A DNA stretch of 64,000 bases from Daldinia sp. FL1419 (taxonomy: Eukaryota; Ascomycota; Sordariomycetes; Xylariales; Hypoxylaceae): positions 1 through 64,000 of the forward strand of contig MU623495.1 in assembly GCA_025201765.1 (NCBI GenBank), in the 5' to 3' direction. This document shows, one piece after another, positions 1 through 13,565 of the stretch. Every line of letters begins with the position of its first letter. The stretch's first letter is position 1. The notes beneath the pieces were generated by a model. That model made no database searches. It had not been told where the DNA came from and saw only the letters and a list, made by a program, of their open reading frames with translations. The position numbers were made by a program, and so were the translations under genes.

Positions 1-3000
1 ATTTTAATATATAATATATATAATATATTAATAATAAATATAATAATAATAATTAAATTTAATTATTAATTATATAATATTTTATAAATTATAATGAAGT
101 TGATGGTCCCTAAATTACTAATATTTTTACAAATTAAATAACTCTTTATATATTTATTACAATAAATATTTTTAGTAATAATTATAAATATTTTTTAAAT
201 ATAATTCCAAATCCTTTTTTTATATTTTATTTTAAAAATTAATATTTTTATATATTTTAAAATATTTTATTTGATATTGGAGCAGCTAGAATATTATTAA
301 GAAGTAAAATATAAATAAAAGTATTGTAATATATATATCCTAATATTAAAATAAATATATTTACGGTAGGAACATATATTATATAATTTAATAATCATTT
401 AAAATAAAGGAATTTTAGTATTATTAATGTATTTACTTCATTTAAAATTATCCAATTTTATATTATATTTTATAATATATTATTCCTATTATATTTTTAT
501 AATATAAATTATTTAAAAATCTTTTTAAATAATGTTAAAAATATATTCATTTATAAAAATAAGTATTACCCTATTATTCAAAAATGGAAATACTTATGGT
601 TTTTATTTAATAATAAAGAGTAAATGGTTGTATATTATTATTTAATTAAAAAAGAATTATAATAAATATATAAATATTTTGATTATTTAATTATAGATTA
701 ATTTTATTACATTCTTATAAAAATTAGATACAATAAATTAAATTAAATGATCATTAAAAAAATTAATAAATATTATTATTAATATTAAATATATAATAGC
801 GTATTAAGATAATTTAAATTCATTATAAAAAATAATATTAATTTTAATTATAATATTTATATTAATATAATATATATTAGAAATAAACTAATCCTATATA
901 CTATTAATAAAGTTATATTATTTTAAATAATAAAGTTCTTTAAAAATATAATAGTAAAATATATATGGAATATATTGAAAATAATATAAATTAATAATTA
1001 TTTTAGATTATTTAATAATTTAATATTTAATATTAATATTAATTTCATAATTAATAAATTTATTTTAAATATAAAAACATTATTAATATTTATTAAAAAA
1101 ATACCTATTAAAATATATAATTTAATTAAAAAAATTAAATAATATTATAACCCATTATAATAAATATATAAAATAATATTAGAAAATCTTTAAGGTACCT
1201 AAACCAATATTTATTACATTTTATAAATAATTATAAAAGTTATTAATAATACAACAAAATCAAATAATTTAATATTAATATTATTTATATTCAGAACATA
1301 CCCAAAATTAACAAATAATTTACCATCCTCTCCTTTTATTGCTATTTAAACTGTAATTATTAAAAAAACAATAAATAAAATTTACAAACTCAAAATTAAA
1401 TAATAAATTGATAATGTTTTAGGTATAAAAATAGATTAAATATATTAAATACATTAAACTTATTTTTCTAATTTAAAATATATGTTTATTGCGAGAATGA
1501 TAATTAGACCAACCCTTATAAACTGATTATTCAAAACAGTAAAACCTATATTATTAAAATAAATAGAAAACCAATTAATTTTAAAATCATAATTATAAAA
1601 CCATATCTTTATAACAAATCCATACATATTCCAAACCTTATTAATAAAGATTTTAATTATAAATATAATAATAATAATAAATATATTCCCAAAATTAAAA
1701 CATTTATAATAAAATAACCACAAAAATAACCTCCTAGAAATAAGAACAAACCCTAATTAATAAATTTTTACAATGCAACTTACCTATTTCCTAAAAAAAT
1801 AATTAATATAAAATTATCACTACAATTATATCAAAAAAAAAAGATCATTACCTTAAACTAATTATTTAAAATAATAAATATATAAAAGATTAAAAGACTT
1901 ATCGAACAAGAAATATTCTCATTTAAAAAATATAATAAAATAAAATATAAAAATATTTAATTATTTAAATTATAAATTATCTATAAAATTAAAAGAAAAG
2001 GTATTAATAAATTATATAAAAAATTACAATTTATTATTTAAAATTATAATAATAAAAAGAAAGAAAAAATATTTATATAATTACCTACAATTTAACACTC
2101 TAACTAACAAATTATTATTATATTTATTCTATTTTTATAATAGTAAACTAAAAGAATGGTTATATAACTTTATAATGTTACGTAAATATATATTTAATTA
2201 AATACCAATTTAAATTATATTATTATTATTATATTATTTAAAGAGTTTAAGGATTATTTTTTTAAAAATATTATAATAATTATTATGAAACTATTCTATA
2301 AAATAATTAAAATTAATATATATTAATAAATAATTTATTTTAAGCATTACTATAAAAAGCTTTTCATAATTATATTAATTTATAACCTATATTTCTTAAT
2401 TTTGGAATCATTTAATCAATTTAATTTGATTGAAATATAAATTAACAATATATTTAAAATATTAAATAAAATATTTAATAAATTAGAAGAAAACGAAATA
2501 AAAAAAATTAAATTTAAAGTAAAACCTAAATTATATCTTAATAAAGATATTCCATTAATATTTAATAATTATATTATTTTAATTAATAATAATAATAATA
2601 TTTATTTACATTAGAAAGAATAAAGTAAAAAAATTGCATTAATTCAGAACAGAAAGGATAACACCATTTAATAATATATATAATAATAAGCCTATAGCAC
2701 TTATATTATTTTTATTTATTAATCCAAAATAATATTTAATATATATAAAGCAGTTTAATATAAAAAATCTAGAAAAGCTAAAGTTGACAAACTTAATAAA
2801 CATTTTTAATAATAATTAAACAATTTACTACAAAAATTTCAATATATTAAATTAAATTTTATTATAACAAAAATCTTTATATTTATTAATAAATTATTCA
2901 CAAATAATAAAGATCTTAATTTTCAAATTAATTACAAAATTTTTATTACTAATAAAATTATAATGGATAAATTATTTACTATAATTAATAATTTAATTCA

Positions 3001-4762
3001 TTAAAATTCCATAAAATATAAACAAATTACCTAAAATATTTTAACAAACAAAATCTATATTATAATATATAATATAAATATAATTATTATAATTAAAATA
3101 ATAATAATATCTATATTTAATAAATTTTAACTTCTTACAATACCTATAATTATATATACTAATTCATTTTTATTCTATAAATGTCTTATTAAGCTCAGAA
3201 CAACAAAAAAGAAATAACTAATAATCAATATTATATTACTTTGATAATTTTACAAATAACAAAAAATTAACAATATATAATAGATTTACGGATAAGATAA
3301 TCCAACCAATACAATAACAAAATTTAATATTAATAAGGTTTTTACAATGTTTATTAATACCAACTATCTTATATTACAATTACAAGGTTAGGTTAAACAA
3401 ACCTAAACAATACAAATAATATTAACCACTTCCCTCAATCAATTCAACAATTTAAACAAATAAATGAATATAATTTTTAAAAAAGAAAGAATTATTAAAT
3501 AAGATTATATATTATTATATATTTTAAAATAATTAATCATTATATTTTTAAATAGAATTTAAATTATTAATTTATAAACCTTTACTTTTTATTTATTAAT
3601 AAATTTTCTTTAATCATTTTTATATATTTTTAATAACATTTTTGTTAATAAAATATATTTAATTCCAAAATATCCTGGATTATTAATATTAATTTTAATA
3701 ATTATTAATTTACAATATTACAACATCATTCATTCTATTAGAATATTAATCTAACATTTTTTAGGATATGGATTTATATTATTTTATAAAAGAATCGTTG
3801 GTTAATTTAATATAAATAAGAATAAAAAGAGAATTACAAAAAAGAGTTAATTTTAATATATTTAAATATTTAAGATTGTAACCTTAACTGACACTTATTA
3901 ACATTATATGACTTTACAAGAAAAGAAAAAGTTATTAATGTGGGAATATTAGTTATATAACCATAATAATACAAACCTACTTTATCTTATATTTAATTCT
4001 ACATATTTTAATTTCCAACTAAAATATGTTCTTTTTTAAATTATATCACTTTTGATTAAATTGATTTAAATACCCTTACTTTTATTATTACATGTAATGG
4101 TACCTTATCCATCCAACATTAAATAATATTAAAAATATTATATAATAATTATTATAATTATTAAAATTTTTATTTTTAAATAAGGTATTACCATAAAAAA
4201 ATTATTAAATTATAATATATTATTATATTTAATAAATAAATAAAATTATTTAAGAATTAAGAAATTTATAAATTAATCCATTTTAAGTGGGAACCTAGGC
4301 TTAACCCTAATACATACTCTAATTACATAATAAGTCAGGCAGGTGCTATAGAACTCCTTCCTGCCAACATAAATTAATAAATAGGTATGCTATAATATGT
4401 GTAATTGCAAATTTAAGGTATTGTTTTTTTTATTTTTAAACTTAATATTAATATTGTATTTAAATTAAATTTATTTAAAATTTAAATGTGTGGTTCGTAT
4501 TATTTAAATGCGTGGTTTGTATTATTTAAATGTGTGATTCATATTAGAATAATTGAGTTAAGAATAAATGCGAATAGTTCAAGATTTTTAGAATACATTA
4601 ATAAGCAATTTAAAAACATTAATTATATTTTATAAGTTAAAGAAATAACAAATTAATTTATTGATAAATATATTTTAATACTTTTAATACTTTTAATATT
4701 TTTAATATTTTTGATGTAATTTATTATATATAAACAAGTATATTCCTACCTTAAACTAGAAA

Positions 4763-4970
4763 ATGGTTTTTGGTAGGAGGGGTATATTAGGGATCTGATT
4801 GGCTAAAAGTGCTATGGCACAAAAGATATAAAAACCATCCTCCTAGTCTGAGCCCCATTGAGATAACTTAGCGAGCTTAGATTAGAGATTTTTGACCAGC
4901 CACCACAGCCACCCCAATATGGTCCATGCAGACATATTGTAGGGCTGTGTATATTGTGGCAAATAAAAGA
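4763..4970 (-). repeat. Copy of a ~240-bp repeat, inverted relative to 19048-19291
   Basis: On the minus strand this reads as two blocks that also occur on the plus strand at 19048-19291, but in the opposite block order. One block carries the CAGACTAGG...CTTTTGTGCCA sequence and CCAATCAGA-like sequence; the other carries TTTGCCA...GTGGCTGTGGTGGCTG. The permuted order suggests the source was a tandem array or a circularly permuted copy. It abuts the left LTR of the outer element. Confidence 0.6.
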
Positions 4971-4974
4971 CAAT

Positions 4975-5137
4975 TGTCACATAATAGACAAGGGCCTACA
5001 GGTCCTAACCCTGACCTTAGATCCTAGTGGTCACATAAAGGCCTACAAGACTTATATAAAACTATTTAAATTAAATTTATAATATAATTAAAATTTTAAA
5101 ACAATTATATTAAATTTATATATATATATTTAATAAT
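4975..5137 (+). repeat. Left LTR of outer element
   Basis: 163 bp starting TGTCACATAATAG. It aligns end to end with 18850-19012. A conserved TATATAAAAC near 5053 is a plausible LTR TATA box. Relative to the right copy it has kept more G and lost C. Confidence 0.65.
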
Positions 5138-6729
5138 TGGTAATTTCAATTTTAACCCTTTATAATAATAAATTAATTAAATTATTTTTTTTTTTTTTTA
5201 TTTTTTATTTTCATTTATAATCTTTTTTAATTATTTTTAATTTTACATCATTAATTAACCTTATTAACGTACCCCATTTATTTAAAATAAACTTACACAC
5301 CATAATAACCATTGTAAAAAAAACTATACTAAACCATTTTCCCCTCACTTTAACAAATTATACACAAATAAAAAACTTATATTAAATAATTTAATTATTT
5401 TAAAATACTTAAATTATTATTATTTATTCATTAATTAAATAAAATTTACAAATAATTTTATTAAAATTTATAATTTTACAAATAAAAATTTTACCTTATT
5501 TAACCTTTTATTTTTTATATTTACTTTTTTTCCTTTATATATTTAAGGTAATAATATATTTAACTTACCAATTATTATAATTTAAATATATCCAATATTA
5601 TTTTATTAAATTTATTATTTTAATAAATTTAAATTTTACTTAAATGGTTTTTTTTTAACCATTATTAATTATTAATTAAACTTTAATTTTTAAATTATAT
5701 AATAATAATTTTAAATAAATGATTTTTCTTATTAAATAATTTAAAAAAAAAAGAATTTTTAAAAATTAATTGAAAAAGTGAAAAAAGAATTATTTAAAAT
5801 ATAAAAAATTACAGGAAATACCCCAATCTTCTTTAAAACAATTTTAATCCTTATTATTAATAATCCCCCCTAATTTTATAATTTATTTATCCTTAAAAAA
5901 ACTATTTTTACTAATTATTTCCATTATTCTATAAATTTTTTTAATTAATTTTATATTTATTATCCTATATTTGTAAAAAATTAATTTATTTATTTTTAAT
6001 AAATTATTACCCCTTTATTTTAATTAAGAATTATTATTTTATATTAGGTATAATTTTATTAAGAACCCCTAAACCCCAAAAAACCTAATTAAACTTTCTT
6101 AAACTTTATTTAATTAAAATTCCAATTCTAATTTTAATCTACCTTTAATTAAAAAATAATTAATAAATTTTTTAACTCAAAATATTCAAAATATTATAAT
6201 AGAAATTTCCTTCCCAAACTCTAATAACAATTTCTTTCTTTTCCCTATTAATAATAATTACAATTCCTTACTTATTAAAATTAAAAAAATAATAACCAAA
6301 TTGCAAATTAAACTTTCCAAAAGAAACCAATCTTTACAAACCTTTTAAAATTGTTAATGTTAATAGCTTAACTAGTTTTTCCAGCCCCCTTAGCCTTTTC
6401 AACCTCTTCAATTTCCTCAGCCTCCTTAACCTCCTCAACCCTAACAACAACACCAAATTAAATTATTTCAATTAATAAACACCAATATTCAAAAACCCAT
6501 CCCAATTTTTAAACTTAAACAGCCTAACTCATCTAACAAACTTAAGAATAATTAAAAACCCTTACCTACTTAACCCCAAATATCTTCAAAATAAATAGGC
6601 CCTACTAATAAAAATATTAATAATAATAACCTTTTTATAAAATATAATTCCTTCCTAAAATAATTTAATAATAATATTAATATTTTAATATATATTTTTA
6701 TTAAAATTTTATAAATTAATATAACTAAT

Positions 6730-6942
6730 AATAATTGTAATTATTAATAAAATAATAATTATAATTACCATTAAAATAATAATTATAATTACTATTAAAA
6801 TAATAATTATAATTACTATTAAAATAATAATCATAATTAATAATAAAATAATAATTATAAATATTAATAAAATAATAATTATAATTATTAATAAAATAAT
6901 AATTATAATTATTAATAAAATAATAACTATAATTACTAATAA

Positions 6943-6945
<3 letters not shown>
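6730..6945 (+). repeat. 24-bp minisatellite, about 9 units
   Basis: Tandem copies of the unit AATAATTATAATTACTATTA plus AAAT, with a few substitutions per unit, running into an (AAT)n tract near 6946-6970. It lies inside the outer retroelement. No coding sense is seen. Confidence 0.8.
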
Positions 6946-6974
<29 letters not shown>

Positions 6975-7580
6975 TAATAATTATAATAATCCCATTTTTC
7001 CTACTTATTTTAATACCTTTAAGCTTAAAGAAATAAATTACTTTAATTTTAATAATAAAAATATATAAAAATTTGGATTTTATATATTCAATAAATATAT
7101 AATTTATTCTAACATTTACACCTTTACCAACTACTTTATTAAAATAATTATAATTTATAATAAAGAAATTATTAAAATGGTTTAGATAATATATTTACAA
7201 GGAAAGGTATAAAATTAACTTATTATAAAATTTATAAATTTAAAAAAAAGAACTTTATAATAAAATATAATAATAAAAATTAAAACAACCTTTATAAATA
7301 AATTTAAAAAAAAGGATTTTATTATATAAAATAATTTATTAAAATATTTATTTATATTATTGGATTTATAATAAAAAAAGAATATATATAAATATATTAA
7401 TATATACATTTATAATATTAAAAATTATAACCTACCTTATTTTAATTAATTTTTAATAGTATTTAATAATTTTAATAATAATATTTAAATATAGTTAGAA
7501 TATCTAATTTTTAATATTATTATTAAGTAATTTATTATCCAAATTAATTAATATAAATTAATTTTATAAAAAATAATTAT

Positions 7581-7979
7581 TGAACAGGAGCTCTAATAGC
7601 TCCTGCAGGATATGCCCTATACTTCAATTAACCCATAGTAAGCCAGAGGCTGTATGAATTAGAGGATATAAAGTAACTATATCCTAAGGAAGGAAATAGG
7701 TTAATCAAATAGAAAAATAGATATAAGTGATTGTTTGCCAATGGTAGTACATTATAAGAAAGTATTTTCAAAAAAAAAAATTAAAAATTATATATTTTTA
7801 TATAAAGACTTTATAGAAATTATTTCTAAAGAATTATATAGAACCTGAACTGATTAGGTAAGAAAATAATTTTTAAAGACCTATTTATATCCAAAAGAGC
7901 TGTAAATTTTAAAAAAGGGGGGAGATTAATAAGGTCCTTTAAAGTAACTCCTATTACTTAATTACATTACTTTAATTCA
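7581..7979. repeat. Left LTR of nested element
   Basis: 399 bp. It contains an imperfect hairpin AGGAGCTCTAATAGCTCCT near its start and a G run near 7916-7923. Over most of its length it is depleted of C but keeps G where the right copy has A. Confidence 0.75.
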
Positions 7980-10900
7980 AAATTTTTTAAAGTTAATAAT
8001 ATTAAATTTTTAATAAATTAATCTTAATAAAAAAATTGAAAAAACTATATACTTAAATTATAACTAAATTAATCAAATACCATATAAACCAAAACAAAAA
8101 AAAAAAAAATCTAAATTCTTTAAGTCTTTTAATTATTATTAATTTTTAAATATTTTTTATTTTTATTAAATATTCATTAATCTCATTCATATGCTTATCT
8201 AATTGATCGGTCCTTATCTAACTATATATAATCAAAAATTTATTCGAATATTTCCTATCCTAACCAATCTAACAATATGCTCAATTACAGTCTAACTATT
8301 GAATCTACTGGCATTTTTTCAGGCCATATATACAAATTAGGTCCTTATCTTTTAAAATAAATAATTTATTACAATCTATATATCATATAATTATCTAATT
8401 ATAGATTTCCAAAAATATTACTTTCACTTGAAATAAACTTTAACACACACTTATTATTTATCCTTGCCCTGATCAACTTACTCCTAATCAAATAAATAAC
8501 TTTATCAACTTCTATCATCTTATCTTATAATACCTACTTTAACAATAATTTATTTTTAATTAACTTAAAAATCTCAATAATTATTATTACTAATATTACT
8601 TTTAATACGAAATTATTGATCACTCAAATTATTACTAATTTAATTAATAATTTTATATAATTATTAAGTTTTTCATAATAATTATTATTATTTTTAATTA
8701 TAGTAATTAGCTCTTATGGCCTACACTTGATCATATATAGCGTATAAATATACCAAAATCCATAAGTCCAATTATTTTTTTAAATAATCAAAAACATTAT
8801 ATGTAATTCCCCAAAAATAGGCTTTTTTAATTTTTAAAATATTATAGTTATTTACTCTTTAATATAATTGGTTCAATACTCTAATCCTTAATAAATTAAA
8901 TTAAAAACCTATAAATAACATTTCTTAAACATATAAACTACAAAAAAAATAATTTTAATTATAAATCTTTATTATTTATATACACTTCAAATTAAATAAA
9001 TCTATATATGCTAATAAAAATAATACTTAAACACCTTACTATATAACCTTTAAAATAATCAAACTAAAACCTCCTTTAAAATTATAATTTAAAATTTATA
9101 TTAATTTCTTCTCATAGAAGATTTCCTAATCAAGTATATCACATATAACTAGCTCCTAAAAAACCATAATATAAAAATTATTAAACTATTATTTTTTAAT
9201 ATATAATTGCAAAGCTTATACTAACATCAATAATAAACTATCTCACCAATAATTCATATTAATCCCTAATAATACTATAACATTTTTAATTAATTAATCA
9301 AATACTGACATAAAATTTCTAATTTTTTCAATTATTATATTTAACTAAGGAAATAGGTTCTTATATTTAATTAATTTACCATATTTAATTGGGTAAATAA
9401 TGTTTATAAAGATTTATAACAATCTAATCACCTCATTATAAATAATAAAAATTCTTAAAATTAATAATAAACTAACCATATTATTAATTTAAATAATTTA
9501 ATACTATGGGATACTATTAAATTAATGAGTTATGATTAGTAATAATACTAATATTAAATACATGCCATATAAATTACCTTAATCTAATTAAATAAAATAT
9601 TACCTTAAATAAATGAAAATTATATTATAAAAAAAAAAGAATGCTAAAGATAGAAAGATAAATTAACAATATTTTATACTCCAATTCCATAATTATTACT
9701 GTTTGAATTGGTAAGTATTTATTAGCTGCAATTATGATTTTTGTATAATATATATATTTTGAATTTATATATAAACATTAAACAACATTCTTTAACAATT
9801 TAATTACATTAATTATAAATAACATTTTTTATCTTAATACACCATAATTTAATATTATGATTTTTATCCTTTTTCTTTCTTTTTTTTTCTTTCTTTCCTC
9901 TTCTTATAACTTATTCTTCAACCTTTCAATTTATTTATTCCAAAATGCTTTATTATACCTAATTAAGTATTAATTAATAAACTTATAAAATATTTTCTTA
10001 ATTTAAGCTAATAAATATAAATTTTTTAAATAATAACTTTTTATTAATATTATTATTAATTAATACTCTAAATAACAGTAATAGTAATAAATTAAATAAT
10101 TAGTCTATTTTTATTGTTATTTTAATATTTAATTATATTCCTATAATATAATTCAATCAAATTAATAATATAGATAAATTGAAGAAATATTGGAAATCAA
10201 TTACTTATATTAATCTTCTCCTTAATTTCTACTATTTTATAAATCTTTTCAAAATATCCTAAATAAATCTTGGTTAATTAGAATATTTAAATATTTAATA
10301 TAATGGAATTTAAGGTCTTTAATAATGTTGGTGCTAATTACTATATTTACTAAAGAATCACTAATATCAATTTTTAAAAGAATAATCCTTATTGTCCTTA
10401 TTATTACAATATAACTTTAATATAATCATTAATTAAACAACTTATTATATATATTAATATTTATAAAAATAATCCTATTAATAAATATATAATCAAGATT
10501 TTAATTAATTCTTATTACATAAAAGGTTTAATAGCTTAAACATTTGGTTATCCAAATAAAGTTCTTTATAAATTCTATAAAAAATACTTCTAATTATTTA
10601 ATTTTAAAACCTATATTAATATATAGCCATTCTTTAAATATTATATTCTTCTTAGCAAAAATAATTGCAATAATTATTTATATATTATAATTAAATGTAA
10701 TCTTTAAATTCCAAAACTTAAATTCCTTTGCATTTAAATTGATCATTTCCCTTCCCTTTGTAGGGATATAATTAAAAAAAACTCCCCAACTATAAATAAA
10801 TATAATAATTAGAAATTGGTGAAAAGAATACTTTTATTTTAAATATAAAAAAAAAAGATAATAATATTAAAATATTATTATATAATTAATATAATAATTT

Positions 10901-12905
10901 AATCATTAATTAATCTTTATATATAAAATAAATAAATAAAATAAAATAATAAAAACCTAAAATAGTAAATAAAAAAAAAATATAACCCAATATTTCATTC
11001 TTAACCTAAATTATGATTATAATTGTAATAAATTCTAATAAGTATTTTTTTCATTTAATTATATATTTTATAGTAATTTTTAATATATATTTTATTTTTA
11101 ATCCATTTTTTAATAATTTTATAGAATTGGATAAATAAATAATTATTTATTTATTTAATTAGTATTTATTTTTAATATAATATCTTTTCCATAATTTCTT
11201 AACTAATTTTTTTAAAGATATTATATACATAATTATTAAAATAAATATTTATAACCTTTACTTCCTTAATTTCCTTAAAAATTATAATATAATCTTTAAT
11301 TAAATTAATAATTTTAATAATATTAAATAAAATAAAACCTTTACCAAAATCTCCAAATCTTTTTTAAATAAACTTAAATCTCTTAGAATCATATGGCACA
11401 AATTTAAACTTCAATTAATTATAAACTTAATTTCAAATAATAACTTTATAAGTAATAATTTTAACTTATCTCTTAATATTCTTATTAATCATCCAATATA
11501 ATATATCAACAATTATATCATCTTCAACTATTCTATATCATTTAAAAATATGTTATATATCTTTAAATCATTATATAATATTAAATCTATTAAATAAATA
11601 ATAAGGGTAGTAATTAGGTTTAAATAAAATTAGTTAATATACAATAATTAAATAAATGTTTTTATCCTAATTAAAAATAATTATAAATATAAGGGCTATT
11701 ATTATTAAATCTTAAATAATAAATGTAGACTCTCTTAATATACATCCTATAATAATTAAATCTAATTACTCTTACTATATAATAATAAGCTTTATACTAA
11801 TCAACTAAATAAATGGTACATCTTAACTTATATTAAATAATTTAATAATAAAAAGATCTTACTATATAATTACTATATGAGATATTTAAATAACTTTAGA
11901 AAACAATAACGTACTAAATTCAGATTAATCAAATAAAATATTATAGGTTTATTCAACTAACTACTATACTAAAAACATAATATAAATAAATAATACTTCT
12001 TTTTAAAAAATATATTTTATAAAATAATAAACTTTAACCACATTTAATTTATTTTTAAATAAATTATAATAATTTTAATTTTTAATTATATGTTTTTAAT
12101 TCTTAATTATAAGGTTTCAACTCCATTCTATATTACTTCAAAAATTTTTAAAAAAATTATAAATATTAAAAAAATAATAGCTTCAAACATACTCCATCTT
12201 TTTTATATAAATAAATTAATTAGGTTAATAAAAATTAACTCCAAAACTATCATTACTTAACTATTAATTTTATAATAGTTATTGTGGGTTAATATAATAA
12301 TTCCAATATCTTTAACATTTATATTTAATCATTTAATTAGCCTTATTTTCGTGGGCATATATTCCAAAAATAATTTAAATTCCATAATTATTCTCTTTTC
12401 ATAACAATATTTATAAATCTCATAAATTTCTATAACCTTAATTATAAATCTTATAAATTTCTATAAATTTCTATAAATCTCTATAACTCTAATATAGATC
12501 CTTATATAAATTTTATTTATATTATATTAAAAATTTGTATCTATTCCATTTTTGATATTTTAGACTTCTAAATTATTATAAAATACTTTCCTAATATATA
12601 TATAATTTAATTGGGTAATTCTTAATTATTTTTTATATTAAGGATTTTCCAATATTAGTTATGTAAAGGTTTAAGTATATCAAAATTATTTCGAAATTTT
12701 AGGGTCAAATTGATTTCTCTTATTCCTTATTCTTTCAGATTTTATCCTAAGGCTATATTCATGCTAATCAGATAATAGCGGTCCTAATCAAAGCAATATA
12801 AGTGGTATTAATAACATATTTTCAATCTTTATAATTATTAATCTTAATAGATATTGGTTTTCCTAAGATTGAGGTTGTGGGTTTGAGTTCTGTGGTGGTT
12901 GCTAC

Positions 12906-13301
12906 TAAACAGGAACTCTAATAGTTCCTGCAGGATATACCTTATATTTTAATTAACCCATAGTAAACCAAAAGCTATATAAATTAAAAAATATAAAGTA
13001 ACTATATCCTAAAAAAGGAAATAAATTAATTAAATAGAAGAACAAATATAAATGACTACTTACCAATAATAACGCACTATAAAAAAGTATCTTCAAAAAA
13101 AAAACTAAAAACTATATATTTTTATATAAAGGTTCTATAAAGGCAATCTCTAAAAAACTATATAAAACCTAAACTAATCAGGCAAGAAAACAACTCTTAA
13201 AAACTTATTTATATCCAAAAGAACTGTAAACCTTAAAAAGGGGGGGATCAACAGGGTCCTTCAGGGTAATTCCTATTACCTAATCACACTACCCTGGTTC
13301 A
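12906..13301. repeat. Right LTR of nested element
   Basis: 396 bp, collinear with 7581-7979. Its first residues read TAAACAGG, a G-to-A change from TGAACAGG. It keeps many C residues that are T in the left copy. It ends GGTTCA and is followed by TTAT. Confidence 0.75.
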
Positions 13302-13529
13302 TTATAAATAAATATCCTTAAATTTTTAGAAATTATAAAAGATATAAAAAATTTTTTAAATAATATTATTATAATAAATAATCCTTTTAATACTTTAATA
13401 ATTATAATAATATTAATTAATATCAATTTTATTAATAATAATATAATTAAAATCTTTTTTATAAATATAATAATTATAATTATTTTTAATATAAAGGATA
13501 TGGATTACTTTACCTTTATTATTAATAAT

Positions 13530-13565
<36 letters not shown>

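Larger units (their letters stand above)
7581..13301. mobile_element. Nested LTR retrotransposon, RIP-decayed
   Basis: The element is bounded by direct repeats 7581-7979 and 12906-13301. The left copy begins TGAACAGG and the right copy ends GGTTCA, giving the usual TG...CA termini. TTAT immediately before the left end recurs immediately after the right end, consistent with a 4-5 bp target duplication. Total length is about 5.7 kb and the interior about 4.9 kb, which would suit a Ty1/copia element, but every frame in the interior is destroyed, so superfamily and orientation are not established. It sits inside the outer LTR element, so it inserted later. Confidence 0.72.
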
